Assembly: GCA_030386875.1 (NCBI GenBank)
Contig: CM059559.1
Span: 6,011,177 to 6,075,176 of the forward strand
Direction: 5' to 3'
Source: Morinoia aosen
Taxonomy: Eukaryota > Arthropoda > Malacostraca > Amphipoda > Talitridae
DNA: 64,000 nt
Part shown: positions 11,745 through 23,950 of the stretch, piece by piece
Layout: each line of letters starts with the position of its first letter
Position numbering within the stretch: the stretch's first letter is position 1
The notes under the pieces: model-generated
Database searches by the model: none
The model's input: only the letters and a program-made list of their open reading frames with translations
What the model was told of the DNA's origin: nothing
Position numbers and translations under genes: made by a program

Positions 11745-13740
11745 AAACAATTTATTTACCACAGGTGATACAGAGATAAAATGTTTCTTAAGTCTAGTAC
11801 AATGGTCAAATTTGAGTAGAGCAGCCTGTGGGCCCGAATAAGTTCAGTGACTTCTAGGGCATCCTACCATCAAGGTTAGTCTTAGGAGTACAATAATGTT
11901 TAACCTAATTCACTTAAACTAGAGACGCATTAGACTGATCAATGAGATAATTAACTCGAAATTAGATACTTCATTTCACAATATAGTTCATATGGACTAG
12001 GTTTAACAGTATATTCGACAAACGATTCAAGAACAGACTGAAGATCGGCGAAATTAACCAAGGCAAATTACATTATTAGGACCAGTTATGTAGGGGACAA
12101 GGTTTGACTCTGTGATCTTACACGACTAGTAATCTGATAGGAAGTGAGACTCAAGATTTTTTTGAATACCTTATAAGAATTACTTTCACGGATCTCCGCA
12201 GGTATTGAGTTTCAAGTTTTAGTTCCAACGAAGAGGATACTGTGTTGTGACCGAGCCTTTGAGTAATAAGGAAGCATGAATTTACTTCTATTTCGGGTTA
12301 AATGGTCGTGATGACCAGTTTGCGCAGTTAATAGTTGTTTTAGGCTATTGTCGCCATCATTTGTTAATGTTTTGTAAATGAAATTGCGAATGGAGATTTT
12401 GTAGAGATCCGAGAGCTTAAGTATTCGTAAATTTTTGAATGAGACATTTGTGTGAGCATTATATTATAGATTCTTTACCGCTCTTATGGCTCTTTTTTGC
12501 AGGGTAAAAATTTTGTTGGTTTTATTTTTATCAGTTCCGTGTCATGCTTCTATTCCGTATTGCAAGTATGTTGAAATGAGCGTTCGGTAGAGCATTTGTA
12601 AGGCTGTTTCAGGCAGGAAATTTTTAACTTTATTTAGGATTCCGATAGATTTTAATAATATAGAACTAATATGAGCGATGTGCTCTTTAAAGGTTAGATG
12701 TTTGTCTATTATGATGCCCAGGAATTTTATCAAGTTGGTTTCTTCGATTTCACCTTCGCCAATTTGAATGCGTGGGAGAGATATATTTTTCTTGTATGAG
12801 AATGTAATATATTTTGTTTTATCAATATTAAGGCTTATTTTATTAGCTTTAAGCCACAATGAAACCTTATGAAGTTCATTATTTATACGCTCCGCCATCC
12901 TAGCGGGATTTTGGTCTGGAAGGACCGCAGAAAGGGTACTGTCATCGGCAAAAAATATGAATTTGAAGAATGATGTAGATTTAATGATATCATTGATAAA
13001 AATTAGAAATAGGAGAGGCCCAAGGACAGATCCTTGTGGAACTCCATGGCTAATTGTCTGTGGGTCTGATTTTGCGTCGTCAATGACAACGTATTGTTTC
13101 CGGTTTGCTAAGTATGATCTGAACCAATCATGGGTAGCCCCTCGAATGTCATAACAATGTAGTTTCGAGAGTAATACGTTATGGTCCGCACAATCGAATG
13201 CTTTTCGAAAGTCAAGAAATACGGAGAAAACAAGCTTTCCTTCATCTATATGAGAATAAAGGTATTGCAAATGTCGTAGATAAATGCAGACAATTTGTCG
13301 TAGAGGAAAGATTTTTGTTCAAAATACGAATACACTTTTTTATACACAATTTTCTCGAATATTTTGCTAATAATTGGTAGTACAGAGATAGGTCTATAAT
13401 TGTTAATGCAGTTTTTATCACCATTTTTAAAAATAGGGGTGACTCTCGCAATTTTGAAAGAGTTGGGGAAGATACCTTGAGGAAGGGATTGGTTGATAAT
13501 ATAAGATATGCACGGTGCTATTATATCAGCTATAGCCTTAAGAACTTTAGCCGAAAAATTTTTCAATCCACTTGATTTATTTTTCAAGTTTTTTATGCAC
13601 GTAATTACATCGGAGGGATTAGTTGGCGTGAAAAAGAAAGAGTTAGGTTCACGGACATGGTCCATGTATTGCAAGTGGTCTCTGGGTTCACTGAAGACAC
13701 TATCGGCTATATTTTTTCCTATGTTTACATAGGAAATACT
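11745..13740 (-). pseudogene. Broken CR1/jockey-like non-LTR retrotransposon (reverse transcriptase)
   Basis: On the minus strand this is a 5'-truncated LINE. The first open part (13674-13246) carries finger motifs such as IFKNGDKNCINNYRPISVLP and SKIFEKIV. After a frameshift near 13260, the second part (13270-12542) carries RT motif A (FSVFLDFRKAFDCADHN), motif B (SHGVPQGSVLGPLLF), the catalytic FADDSTLSAV of motif C, and the thumb segment KFLGIIIDKHLTFKEHI. A stop codon follows YGIEA at 12541, but recognisable frame continues past it (LQKRAIRAVKNL, YYSKARSQHSILF) to about 12150, then a 3' UTR runs to about 11745. The lesions mean it cannot make an intact protein. Assignment to the CR1/jockey group rests on motif style; the exact clade is uncertain. 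Confidence 0.88.
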
Positions 13741-15279
13741 ATGTATGTTTATTTTTTCCTATGTTCCTATGGTTGTCTGCTTTAGAAAAGCAGACAGCCT
13801 TTTAGGTTGTGTGGCTTAAAAATACAGACAGCTTTATAATTATTTTGGCTTAAAAATGCAGACAGCTTTATAATTATTGTGGCTTAGGAATGCAGACCGC
13901 TTTATAATTATTGTGGTTCAGAAATGCAGACAGCTTCCTTGACACTTTGATTTAAAAGTGCTGGCAGCTCTCTAGGTACTGTTACTTTGAAGACTGTAGA
14001 GGAGAATCAATGAACGTAGACCTCACCGTAAGAGCCCACTAAAGGGCTTCGTAAGACGTGTCCCCGGCGGCGCCGGCAGCCAAGAGAGATCGATCGATGG
14101 TTGCCTCACTCGGAGCACGGTCGTCGGGGTCAAATCCTGCTCTAGCTGGAGCTATGGGCAAGATTAAGATCGATTTCAGAACCCCAGAGCTGAATATAAT
14201 ACTGAAAGACTGCGCTGAATATAATGCTGAAAGACTGCGCTGAATTTTTGAGTTTAAAATTGCATTGATTTAGGATCCAGATCATCAGAGCAATGCGTGT
14301 GGGTCACTGTCTTATTGAATGGATAGAGACGTTGCGATCCTTTGGATGATGACGCCATTGAAGAAGTGAAAATTCAAGACGGTGATATTTTATGACAGTT
14401 TGCATTTATATAACTTATATTTTAAATCGATAGTCTTTGCTATTGCCTTCATTTTAAAGCTATGTCGAGTCGTACAACCTAATTTGATACGTTATATTAC
14501 TTGGTTTTGGTTTATCACATTTTGACAGGGGTTGGATGACCATATGATGTAGCTGAATGAACTTCTAATCACTGATTGTTGAAAGGATATAGTGCGAGGC
14601 CTTCTTCTTCTTCTGAATTTCTTAGTTATGCTGAAATTCCCCATCACTTCTTATTGCATGGTAGCTTTTATTTTTAGTATATTCGTTGGTCTTAATAGAT
14701 AAGTTTAATTAAAGTTTGAAGTATTGAAGTTCATTGTCCCATTTTTTAAATTAAAATATCAAGTATTAGGTTGTAATGCATGGCACACTTGGCTAGGACC
14801 GCTACTATGCAAGTGACAATGACGCTCTGTCCCGCTGAGCCATCTACCGCGTTAGTTGTATCAACTTGGAAGATCCGCCATCGGCCACCCTCAGTACAAT
14901 ATTGTATTGTATCGTATTGTATTGTATTGTATTGTATCGGCCACCCTCAGTAAATATTGCCCATGTTATCCAGTAAATAACACTTCGATAACTCATATCA
15001 TCCAATTACTATTTTCAACATTACCCGTACAATAAAAATTATGTATATCATTCGGTACATATTAACCATATACCTATATTATCTAAAAAGTATTACCATT
15101 CATATTATCCAATACGTATTACCCATATTATCCAGTACATATTACTCATTTTATCTTGTAAACATTACCTGTATTATCAATCAGTACATGTCCCCCATAT
15201 TATCAAGTAATTATTGTAAATATTACTCAAGTCATTCAGCACATGTTACCTATATTATCCAGGCAGTATTGCCCTCATA
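13741..15279. other. Non-genic stretch with short tandem repeats
   Basis: At 13785-13945 there are about four copies of a unit containing GCAGACAGCTTTATAATTAT. At 14885-14940 there is an ATTGT pentanucleotide run with ATCGT variants. At 14770-14880 the minus strand contains GGTAGATGGCTCAGCGGGA, which resembles a tRNA A box, but a matching B box is missing, so I treat it as a possible decayed SINE only. At 15040-15275 there is a loose repeat of TATTACCCATATTATCCAGT. Confidence 0.5.
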
Positions 15280-15850
15280 ATCCACTTTGTTATATCCGTA
15301 CTACCCTCATACCCCAGTAAACCATATCCGTATCACCCTCATAACTCAATAAACCATTTCCGTATTACCCTCATAACCCAGTAAACCATATCCGTATTAC
15401 CCTCATAATCCAGTAAACCATATCCGTATTACTCTCATACCCCAGTAAACCAAATCCATAATACTCTCATTATCCAGTAAACCATAGCTTTATTACCCTC
15501 ATACCCCAGTAAACCATATCTTTAATACCCTCATACCCCAGTAAAACATATCCGTATTACCCTCATGACCCAGTAAACCATAGCCGTATTACCCTCATGA
15601 ATCAGTAAACCATATCCGTATTACCCTCATAACCCAGTAAACCATATCCGTATTACTCTCATAATCCAGTAAACCATATCCGTTTTACTCTCATAATCCA
15701 GTAAACCATATCTTTATTACCCTCATGCCCCAGTAAACCATATCCGTTTTACCCTCATAACCCAGTAAACCATATCCGTATTACCCTCATAACCCAGTAA
15801 ACCATATCCGTATTACCCTCATACCCCAGTAAATCATATCCGTAGTACCC
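15280..15850. repeat. 32-bp minisatellite (about 17 units)
   Basis: The unit is CCCAGTAAACCATATCCGTA followed by TTACCCTCATAA. Units differ at a few sites (ATAACCC/ATACCCC, CCGTA/CTTTA). Divergence is modest and the array ends abruptly near 15850. It looks like an ordinary minisatellite. Confidence 0.92.
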
Positions 15851-16260
15851 GTGTCATTGAGCAAATATCACGTAGATGCCCGTGGCTGGGCCTGCACGTG
15901 TACAAAGTAATCGCTATACTAACGCAAATGTGACGCACGAAGTCTGGTTTGCTCTGGAACAGCGGTGGCCGCACGCTGCTGACTCATGCATGCCTTCACT
16001 CACATTGTATTCTTAGCCTTATTGATCAAGTGAAGTGAAATCACTGAGCTTCAGTAATTCGGGCGTGCTTCAGGACACGCGGATCTATTTTGTTACTTTG
16101 TATGGACTTGTGCACAACGCGGTGAAGACACGCAGATTTTAGAGTACTTGAATGGCGGAAGTTGAAGTGTCTCGCTACAGGCATTTGGTTGTTTTGCTGC
16201 TGTAGTACAGATGTGATTGGCATGTTTCACGTTGCTCGTGTCAGTTATACGGTGAACACA
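15851..16260. other. Non-genic stretch
   Basis: No gene is supported. A 60-codon minus-strand frame at 16223-16041 has no recognisable features. Confidence 0.4.
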
Positions 16261-16261
16261 T

Positions 16262-16412
16262 TGTTATTCATGTTAACATGGGCAACAGGGCTGCTCATGT
16301 TAACGTGGTGAACAGGGCTGCTCATGTTAACGTGGTGAACAGGGCTGCTCATGTTAACGTGGTGAACAGGACTGCTCATGTTAACCTGGTGAACAGGGCT
16401 GCTCATGTTAAC
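16262..16412. repeat. 27-bp minisatellite (about 5 units)
   Basis: The unit is GTTAACGTGGTGAACAGGGC followed by TGCTCAT. There are five or so nearly perfect copies. The unit length is a multiple of three, so a short plus-strand frame runs through it (repeat NRAAHVNVV), which I do not take as coding. Confidence 0.92.
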
Positions 16413-17559
16413 ATTGAGGTGGAGTATACATCACCTTGTGTTGAGATGGCGGTCCACACAGCGACACAGAGATGCTGTCAGGACACACACGTGTGCCGCT
16501 GCTGCTGGAAGGACCGCTCAATATTTACAAGGTCGAGCGCAGTTCCTTCCTTACTCGACCTTCCCTCCAAGGTCTCCCGCTCTGACCTCATTTACGGGCT
16601 CCCAAACTTCCAGTTTGTCCTTGAACCTTTTTTTGTTAGATTTATTCGTTTCTATTAATGGAAGCTTGTTGTATAGGCTGTCTAGCGCCGCCTCATTTTG
16701 CTGACTTGGTGCTATTGCATTCTCATCCACCATGCTGAGGTAATGCATTTGTTTTTGTTATGTTCTTGCCCACATTGCCTCGAGTTTCCGAGGTCTGAAG
16801 TCTAACTTGCTCCGTTATCAGCATGTTTGAATTTCGCCTGGATTTCATTATCATTACACCGTCATTGCACCGTCCGAAGAGAAATGAGTTTTGGAGCTGT
16901 TTACTGAAGCGGATTTTCTAGTCCATGTGGTCGAAATATGCTTGAGTCTGTGTTAGGATCGTAAAATCTTGCGATTGACGCAATTAAAGCTGTTGTATGG
17001 GAGGAATTTGATTGCATTTCATCCCCTTGAATTAAATTTATCAATTGGTTAAGGAACTGTATCCTGGTAAATGGACTTTTAAACTTAAAATAGAAAACTT
17101 AAATAATACAAACCGGGTTTTTATTGGGCTTTGTGTCAGGATCTTCAGTCATTAACAACAGCAGTGAAGAAATGTTCATTTGTTTTTGGGGTTATTTTGA
17201 GGTCTGGGTACACGCGGGAATGTCGTGCGTATATGTTAAAACAACCTGCAATGCGTAGTGAACTTCATTTTTTCTGCTTGTTGCTTTCGAGGCGTCATAA
17301 AAGCCCAAGATAAAGTCCAAATTTTTCCGACGTGCGGTGTTAACATATGCGCCCTAACTGACGTAACACTACCGGCAACTAACCTAGATTTGGACGTACG
17401 AGCGTAAATGCATTCCGAGTCTGGATTTAAATATTTCTGCTCGTTTTTTGTGAATAAATAAAAAGTATTTAATGGCATTCTTTATTTGAGCGCATGGTGC
17501 CTGCAAGCATAACATACATTATACCTCAGCTACTGATATAACTTTAGAACTTTTATATT
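16413..17559. other. Non-genic stretch
   Basis: No gene is recognised. A minus-strand frame at 16748-16551 has balanced composition but no splice sites or family I can support. Confidence 0.35.
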
Positions 17560-17735
17560 TTTTGTCCCCTTTGTTCATTTCTTGAGTTATTTGCTATTTT
17601 TTCTTTATATTTTCTTCATATTCCTTCCCAACTTGCTATTCCCATGGCCAGGTTATCCTGCGTGGGAACACGCCTTGTGCATGCATAGAATACCAGTTTC
17701 CCAATGTCCGTAGTAATTGGTCCTTTTTCTCCCCT
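17560..17735 (+). repeat. Dispersed repeat family A, partial copy 4
   Basis: Only the right half of the family is present: TTCTTCATATTCC, CAACTTGCTATTCCCATG, GTGGGAACACGCCTTGTGCA and TACCAGTTTCCC. A complete copy follows immediately, so two copies lie head to tail. Confidence 0.55.
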
Positions 17736-17737
17736 CA

Positions 17738-18130
17738 GGGGGATACAACTATTGTATCTATGGGAACTATAGCGCTCCCAGGGGGACAATGTGAGGGACC
17801 GAGCTTTGAGTTAGGTAGGCCTTTTTTTTGTTGAAATAAAATGTTTTTGGTAAGTTTAAGGACCACCATTTTTCGGTAAACTGCTGTCCTGTTCTCTAGC
17901 ACCTACCACTTTCTTCTTCAACTTTGGTCTTGTTTCATGAACTTCTTTCACAACTTACTGTTTCTATGCCTTTCTGCGTAGATTCCGCGTTCCCTTTAAC
18001 TCCATACTAAATGGTGCCTTCCTCTCTTTGGATCGCATTTATTGCTGGGTAGGGAGGCTAAAACTGACAACTAATCTAATCTCTAATCTAATGGTCCTTT
18101 CTCTCGTATTTTATGTGGGTAGGGAGTCTT
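17738..18130 (+). repeat. Dispersed repeat family A, complete copy 5
   Basis: This is the clearest copy and serves as the reference. It starts with CCCCTCAGGGGGATACAACT, then ATTGTATCTATGGGAACTAT and AGCGCTCCCAGGGGGACAAT, then GTGAGGGACC, GAGTTAGGTAGGCC, the TTGTTGAAATAAAATG block, ACTGCTGTCCTG, CTTCTTCAACTTTGG, CCGCGTTCCC and ACTAAATGGTGCCTTCC. It ends in a short run of CTAATCTAAT units. The simple tail suggests a retroposed element, but I see no convincing pol III A and B boxes. Confidence 0.8.
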
Positions 18131-19227
18131 GAACTAACCCTCACAACTTACATGAATCTAGTATGTTGTTGAAATCCGTTTTTTAGTTCGAATCCGATCT
18201 TTGGAAGAACATGTGGTTCATTCCTGATTACGTAGTCTGTGTTTAGAATTGAAAATGAACTGACCCAATCGATAATTGTAATTAAAAATAAACTGTTCAT
18301 GTTCGATACAATATGTTCACCCGGTGCTAGAATCTTCAATCCTTACTGATCGACCCATGACATCTATACTGTTCATCGGTGTTACTGATGTTTTTACCTG
18401 AACACGCGATTTTACCATTACTTGTCTCTTTGCAAAAGGTAAAATATTTTATTTTTGGGGAAAATATTTCAAATTTGGGCGTTACGATCGATGATTATTG
18501 AGAGAAAATGAGCAGTGCTTTAACAAGATGTTCGTTAACTAAGCGTATCTTTGGCGTCGAACTTTGAATCTTCGGTTTGAGTTCATGAAATGATGACTCT
18601 TGTCCAAGAACGTATACCAGTACCCCTTACGAACATTTCCTGTGCTGACATGTGCACCCAATGTAACTCAACCATCAAATTTGCATGAATTTATACTTCC
18701 ATAATTTTTCAAACATCAGCATTTCTCGACCAACTTCGCTATTTAGAATACATGGATGTATTCGTACATGACTGGCTTGTCGACCCTAAATAATTATTTA
18801 GAGATATTTAAGCTTTATTGGTCAGCATGGAGAAGTTAACAGCAGTGTTTCAAAGTTTAAGAATCTATTATCATTGAATCTATTATATTATTAATTACCT
18901 TTCAGCCTTTTTACATTCTCTATAAATGAAAAAGATAATCACTGTTTCGCTCGGGCACCTCTATAGCAAGTGCAGCCTCAGTTTTTATCGTGCTTTAATT
19001 TTGATGGCTCATCATGAGTTCATTTTATACACCAGTGATGTGAATACCAATGCTTCGAAATAGCATCTAATTCTGATTACATCAAAAATGATTGCAGTGC
19101 ACATTCGACGCTGACTAAATTCTACTGATACCGATTGCTGTGCTTGTGGAACAAACCTCAAGATACAGAGAGAGAAATGTAAATCGATGACTGATTTAAT
19201 CTATTGCCTGCTGAAGTGGATTTATCA
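18131..19227. other. Non-genic stretch
   Basis: AT-rich, with no convincing coding or repeat structure. Confidence 0.35.
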
Positions 19228-19450
19228 GTTGTCCTGATAACTGACCAGAAGCCCTGATTGATTATATAATTATTGTTTCTATGAATCATGCTCTGACCGT
19301 GATACGCTGGCAACTGACATGAAGCCCTGAATGATTATTGTTTCCATGAATCACGCTCTGTAACCGTGATATTCTGGCCACTGACATGAAGCCCTGACTG
19401 ATAACTATTGTTTCCCTGATTCACGCTCTGTAACCGTGATCCGTTGGCGA
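19228..19450. repeat. ~75-bp tandem repeat (3 units)
   Basis: Three tandem copies share ACTGACATGAAGCCCTGA, ATTGTTTCCATGAATCACGC and TCTGTAACCGTGAT. The first copy is the most divergent. Confidence 0.8.
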
Positions 19451-19615
19451 CTTGCGGGATTTGCTGCCGCACGTGGCGCTATAGCGTATTGGCACGTGTT
19501 AGAAATGCTTTGTCGTTCTGCAACTGCTCGTCAATTGTAAATTTGAAAAATTTGAAAACAATGTTTGGAAAAAGGCTACATTTGATTATTACCTCAAACA
19601 ATAGTCAATCTGATA

Positions 19616-20392
19616 CACAGTGTGGCGCATAAGTAACGCACCCTTTTAAAAATTTAATAATAAATAAACTATGAAAGGTATAACGATGGGGATAATTGCA
19701 AAAAATAGAGGAACTCTTAAAGTTTATTTTACAATTAAGTATGGAAAATAATATCCTTTGAATGATTGCCATTGTTGGTCAAACATAAACGTACTCTTTT
19801 AATGAAGCTGCTCATTACTGCACTTAACAGCTCTGGAGTTATCCTATGATTTCTTAAATAATTTTCAGTTTTAATTCCTGTAGAGTATTAGGCTTGTCAA
19901 TGTAAACTTTTCCTTTTAAATATCCCCAAAGAAAAAAGTCAAGTGGGCTCAGAAAAAGTCAAACGTTTTCTGAAACAGCCTGAATTGAAACATAAGTTCT
20001 AACGGTTCGCGGCCTTCCAAAGCTCCGTTTGTCTACTGTTGATCAGGTTTCTTTGAATCTAGAGACCATTGCTTTTATGCAATTTTTATCAGGACTTCTT
20101 CCATCATTGATAATGTTCCTGTAACTTCTCTGCAGTGCAATAATTGAACCATGACATGAAAAGTAGAGTTTAACAATTTTTGCTCGTTGTTCTTTCGTGT
20201 AGCGCACCATTTTCAAGGTAAATTTCAAAGATTTATTACCGCAATATACACTGGGTATCTGTAGACACTATACGACATGTAAATAAACTTTAAGAGTTCC
20301 TCTATCGTTTACAATTATCCCCATTGTTATACTTTTCTTAGTTCATTTATTAATATTTTTTTAAAAAGGTGCGTTACTTATGCGCCACACTG
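19616..20392 (-). mobile_element. Internally deleted mariner/Tc1-type transposon
   Basis: TA dinucleotides (19614-19615 and 20393-20394) flank inverted repeats of about 120 bp, beginning CAGTGTGGCGCATAAGTAAC and containing ATAACGATGGGGATAATTGC and GAGGAACTCTTAAAGTTTAT on both sides. On the minus strand the N-terminus of a transposase starts at 20228 (MVRYTKEQRAKIVKLYF), a helix-turn-helix region like those in arthropod mariner transposases, continuing to about 20000. The frame then jumps to a C-terminal remnant, SPLDFFLWGYLKGKVY (about 19950-19900), with stops beyond. The D-D-E/D core is missing, so this copy is a deletion derivative that cannot move itself. The left end has two extra bases before CAGTG. 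Confidence 0.9.
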
Positions 20393-20394
20393 TA

Positions 20395-20888
20395 TTTACA
20401 GTTCAGTTAGTGTTGTCAAAATACCGAAATTTTTCAATTTGAAAAAATATAGTTTCGAATTTCGCTGAGAAACACGGCGAATCTAATAACTCTATGTACT
20501 CATATGGTAGAGCGGGCCGTTGTAAAACCACGTCGTCTTGAGCCACTGTTCGGAAAGACATCTTATGCTCACTCGGTAGGAGCAGGAATGAAATTGAATG
20601 CTTCATTGGGTATTTGAAATTTTTAGTCACGTTCGTCAGAGTAACCCAATCAATTTTAATTTGAGTAGTACGCAGCAAACAATCAATGTGTGTTGTGTTA
20701 ATTCTATGGACTGAAGCTGTTTATAAATAAATGATTTTTGTTCACTGTTTTGTTCGCTCTAAAGTACTTAAAACATATAATCTGGTTTCTGATTCTTGAG
20801 TACGATGTCTCAGTAACGTTCTAGATAGTCTCTGCATTTGAACACTAATAAAACCGTCTCTAGAAATACATGAGTTGGATGGTAAGTA
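20395..20888. other. Non-genic stretch with one unrecognised short frame
   Basis: A 91-codon minus-strand frame (20678-20403) ends right beside the mariner. It has balanced composition (for example LQRPALPYEYIELLDSP), but I recognise no domain and see no reliable splice sites. It may be a fragment of an older transposon. Confidence 0.25.
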
Positions 20889-21120
20889 TGCGGAGTGTCT
20901 CAACCCACAAATCAGAGGTCAAAACTGGCAGAGTGGATTAAGTGATAATTTCCTCTCATAGCGGCGTAGATGTCTTACAGGCAGAGTGGCCTAGTTCCTA
21001 GTTCTGTTTCTAGTTAGTAACTTGGCTAGGAAAAGCCAGTTTGGCAACCCTGCGATGAAAACCACGCCTCTAACTTGAGTGTCCTAAAATTCTGGGTTTT
21101 GTGGGTTAGAACACTCTGCA
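20889..21120. mobile_element. MITE with ~24-bp inverted repeats, TA flanked
   Basis: The left end is TGCGGAGTGTCTCAACCCAC and the right end read inward is TGCAGAGTGTTCTAACCCAC, each preceded by TA. The interior of about 190 bp has no coding capacity. TA duplication points to the Tc1/mariner group, but the family is not identified. Confidence 0.7.
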
Positions 21121-22196
21121 TATTTGCCCCCAGTTAACTAACAAGGGTCTACTATGTTCCTACACAATGCAGCATGTACTAATCCTGCATTTTCGAGAAA
21201 TCTGCGGAAGCCTAAAACGTAGAATTCACTACCAAACCATGTACATAATAAACAGGGATATGAGAGCGCGTGTGTTTTTCTGTTTTTTCTATTTTCTGTT
21301 TTTTTTTTCTTTGTAGAAGTGCTAAATTCACCTGACGATGAACATTGAATGGCAACACTATCCATATATGAGCTACGCACGTGCAGTTTCGTGTCTGTGG
21401 TGACGGTGATAACCAAGGTATTATTGAAAAAAATTTGGCTTGCTGACTTCGTTATAGTTGACTTTCAGGTAGTGATAATATCCTCTGCATTAAAAGAGCA
21501 GGTATAATTTTACTGCTGTTTACCTTTTGCGTAATCTGTCCTAAATTCAAATCATGTATGTGAATTGACAGTATCGAAAACATATTTACATCAAATTTGA
21601 AGTTCTGAAACGTACCTCGTCTTTGATACGTCGCATCGATGCTCGATTTTGAAATGGATTTTACCATTTCTGGTAAAATCCATAAGTAATATTGAAACAT
21701 TCTGCCCAAGACAGAAACATCGGATGAAAAGGCAATACCATCAATCCTACGTCCAATTTTCAAATTAAAAATATTAGACTTGAAACGACCTTGATAAGCA
21801 GTACACGTAGCAGATAAAGTATGACATTGGTGTCCTCACGAGGAAACTACCGCTGTGAGTATGGAAGCAGGTGTATCTTCGAAGAGATTGATGACCTTCG
21901 CATTGTTGATTCCTCGTTGCTGTGATATCTGTAGTGTCTTCAAAGAGATTGTTCACCTTGGTGTTTCGTGCGTTTTGAGAGCTGCTCTACTATGCATGGT
22001 TATCAAATTCACCGTGCTTACGAACAAAACTCCTAAATTTCGCTTCTTTTTTATATGTAAGAATTTCGGCTTTCTGATGGCCATAACTGCACTGCTTACT
22101 TATTAGATCGGCGTTTTTCAGTAGCAATTTTCTAATTATGCTTATTTTCAAACATTGCTTTCAAATTTGAGAATTGCGCTTCTCAGGCAACCCTAA
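21121..22196. other. Non-genic stretch
   Basis: Short frames only. A minus-strand frame at 21763-21452 (103 codons) and a plus-strand frame at 21855-22106 (83 codons) have no recognisable motif. No repeats were recognised. Confidence 0.35.
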
Positions 22197-22304
22197 CCCA
22201 GTCTAACTTTTTCGCCACCTGCATGCATGTTTTTTGCCGCCCAAGTAATTAAATCTCTTGGGCGGCGAAAAACATCCATGTTCCGGCGAAAAAGCTAGAC
22301 TGGG
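22197..22304. mobile_element. 108-bp hairpin MITE, copy 1
   Basis: The element is almost wholly palindromic. It starts CCCAGTCTAACTTTTTCGCC, has inner arms GTTTTTTGCCGCCCAAG and CTTGGGCGGCGAAAAAC around ATTAAATCT, and ends GGCGAAAAAGCTAGACTGGG. Two more copies lie at 32496-32603 and 62020-62126, with the same length and fold. Confidence 0.88.
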
Positions 22305-22668
22305 CTGCGTACATGACAGATCGACACTTCTCTGATGCAATTTTCAATTTGAGATGCTTCATTTTTTTAACTCAACACTTGGCTTGCGACGTGACTCACC
22401 GGCGGTCACTGGATCAATTTAATATTGGCCATTTTCAAAATTGATCTCTAAAATTCACTTTAATTTGAGTTCAGTATTGAACTTCAGTTTTGCACTTAGT
22501 CCAGTATTGAACCGGCCCCACTTAATGCGTTAAGAATTGTGTGGGGAAACTAAAGTTTCTTTAGAAAGATTGACAGGCTCTTGAAGTTCAGAGAGTTCAC
22601 GTAGCGGTCGCTGGTAGATGGAGGCTCAGCAGCAGCAGCTTTAGGAAGCGAACTGGCCGCATTGTTGT
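22305..22668. other. Non-genic stretch
   Basis: No gene or repeat recognised. Confidence 0.35.
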
Positions 22669-23178
22669 TACTTCATCAGTGTCGTAATGTCCTTCATCAA
22701 TGTCGTGATGCCCTTTATCAATGTCGTGATGCGCTTTATCAGTGTCGTGATGCCCTTCATCAGCGTCGTGATGCCCTTCATCAGTGTCGTGATGCCCTTC
22801 ATCAATGTCGTGATGCCCGTCATCAGCGTCGTGATGCCCTTCATCAATGTCGTGATGCCCTTCATCAGCGTCGTGATGCCCTTCATCAGTGTCGTGATGC
22901 CCTTCATCAATGTCGTGATGCTCGTCATCAGCGTCGTGATGCCCTTCATCAATGTCGTGATGCCCTTCATCAATGTCGTGATGCCCTTCATCAGTGTAGT
23001 GTACTTCATCAAGGTCGTGATATATTTCATCAATGTCGTATTTCGTCAATGCCGTGATGCCCTTCATCAATGTCATGATGCCTTCATCAGTGCAGTGTAC
23101 TTCAAGGTCGTGATATCTTTCATCAATGTGGTATTTCATCAATGTCGAGATGCCCTTCATCAATGCCGTACTTCGTCA
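22669..23178. repeat. 18-bp minisatellite (about 27 units)
   Basis: The unit is GTCGTGATGCCCTTCATC followed by ARTG/AGCG variants. Because 18 is a multiple of three, frames stay open on both strands and give low-complexity translations (DEGHHDI repeats on minus, INVVMPF repeats on plus). Units become more variable after about 22985. I do not interpret it as a gene. Confidence 0.92.
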
Positions 23179-23636
23179 TGTTGCACTCTAACGCGTAAAC
23201 AAGTCAGTTTGTTTATCAGGAGATAACTCGTGAGCGTATATGGACTTTCGTACGCGTTGTTGCAGTGCACGAACCGATAAGAACTCTTGTTCTGGGGCGA
23301 CTGCCACTATTTCAGCGCTCTATTTCAGCACCCCCGTTTGATCATCATTAAGTCACACGTAACGTTGACGAAGTTCTGTCGTGTTTTCAACGTGCACCAC
23401 TTATACACTTAAAGAGGTAAAATTTTACTTTGTAAATTGAACTATGACCAATTTTTTGACGCGCGTGCGACTTAAAAGCCAAGCTGATTTCAGGGTTCAC
23501 GATGGTATGGGCAACGTATGTTTTCCTATACGTTGTTCTAAATGGGTATCGGTGTCTACGCAAGCGAGCTTATTGCGTTGTAGACGCGTCTGTATGAAAT
23601 GTCTTCGCCTGAAGCGTTTACTACATAAACTCAACA
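23179..23636. other. Non-genic stretch
   Basis: No gene recognised. Confidence 0.35.
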
Positions 23637-23950
23637 CGTGCGCGTAGCCGTAGTAAACACGTGCACGTAGCCGTAGTAAGCTCAACACGTGCAAGTAGCC
23701 GTAGTAAACTCAACATTTGCACGTAGCCGTAGTAAACTCAACACGTGCACGTAGCCGTAGTAAACTCAACACGTGCACGTAGCCGTAGTAAGCTCAACAC
23801 GTGCAAGTAGCCGTAGTAAACTCAACACGTGCACGTAGCCGTAGTAAACTCAACACGTGCACGTAGCCGTAGTAAATTCAACACGCGCACGTAGCCGTAG
23901 TAAACTCAACACGTGCAAGTAGCCGTAGTAAACTCAACACGTGCACGTAG
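23637..23950. repeat. 28-bp minisatellite (about 11 units)
   Basis: The unit is ACACGTGCACGTAGCCGTAG followed by TAAACTCA, with GTGCAAGTAG and TAAGCTCA variants. Confidence 0.92.

Noticed and set aside
14040-14150. SINE with B-box-like GGGGTCAAATCCTGC
   Set aside because: No A box could be placed and no second copy was seen.
14765-14880. tRNA gene or SINE on the minus strand
   Set aside because: An A-box-like GGCTCAGCGGGA is present, but no B box follows at tRNA spacing.
16551-16748. 65-codon minus-strand frame with coding-like composition
   Set aside because: It has no recognisable domain, and neighbouring exons could not be found.
20403-20678. 91-codon minus-strand frame beside the mariner
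   Set aside because: No recognised domain or splice context; could be an old transposon remnant, but this cannot be shown here.
22597-23226. His/Asp-rich protein (DEGHHD repeats), resembling a metal-binding protein
   Set aside because: It comes from an 18-bp minisatellite that is open on both strands; no promoter, splice or flanking domain supports it.
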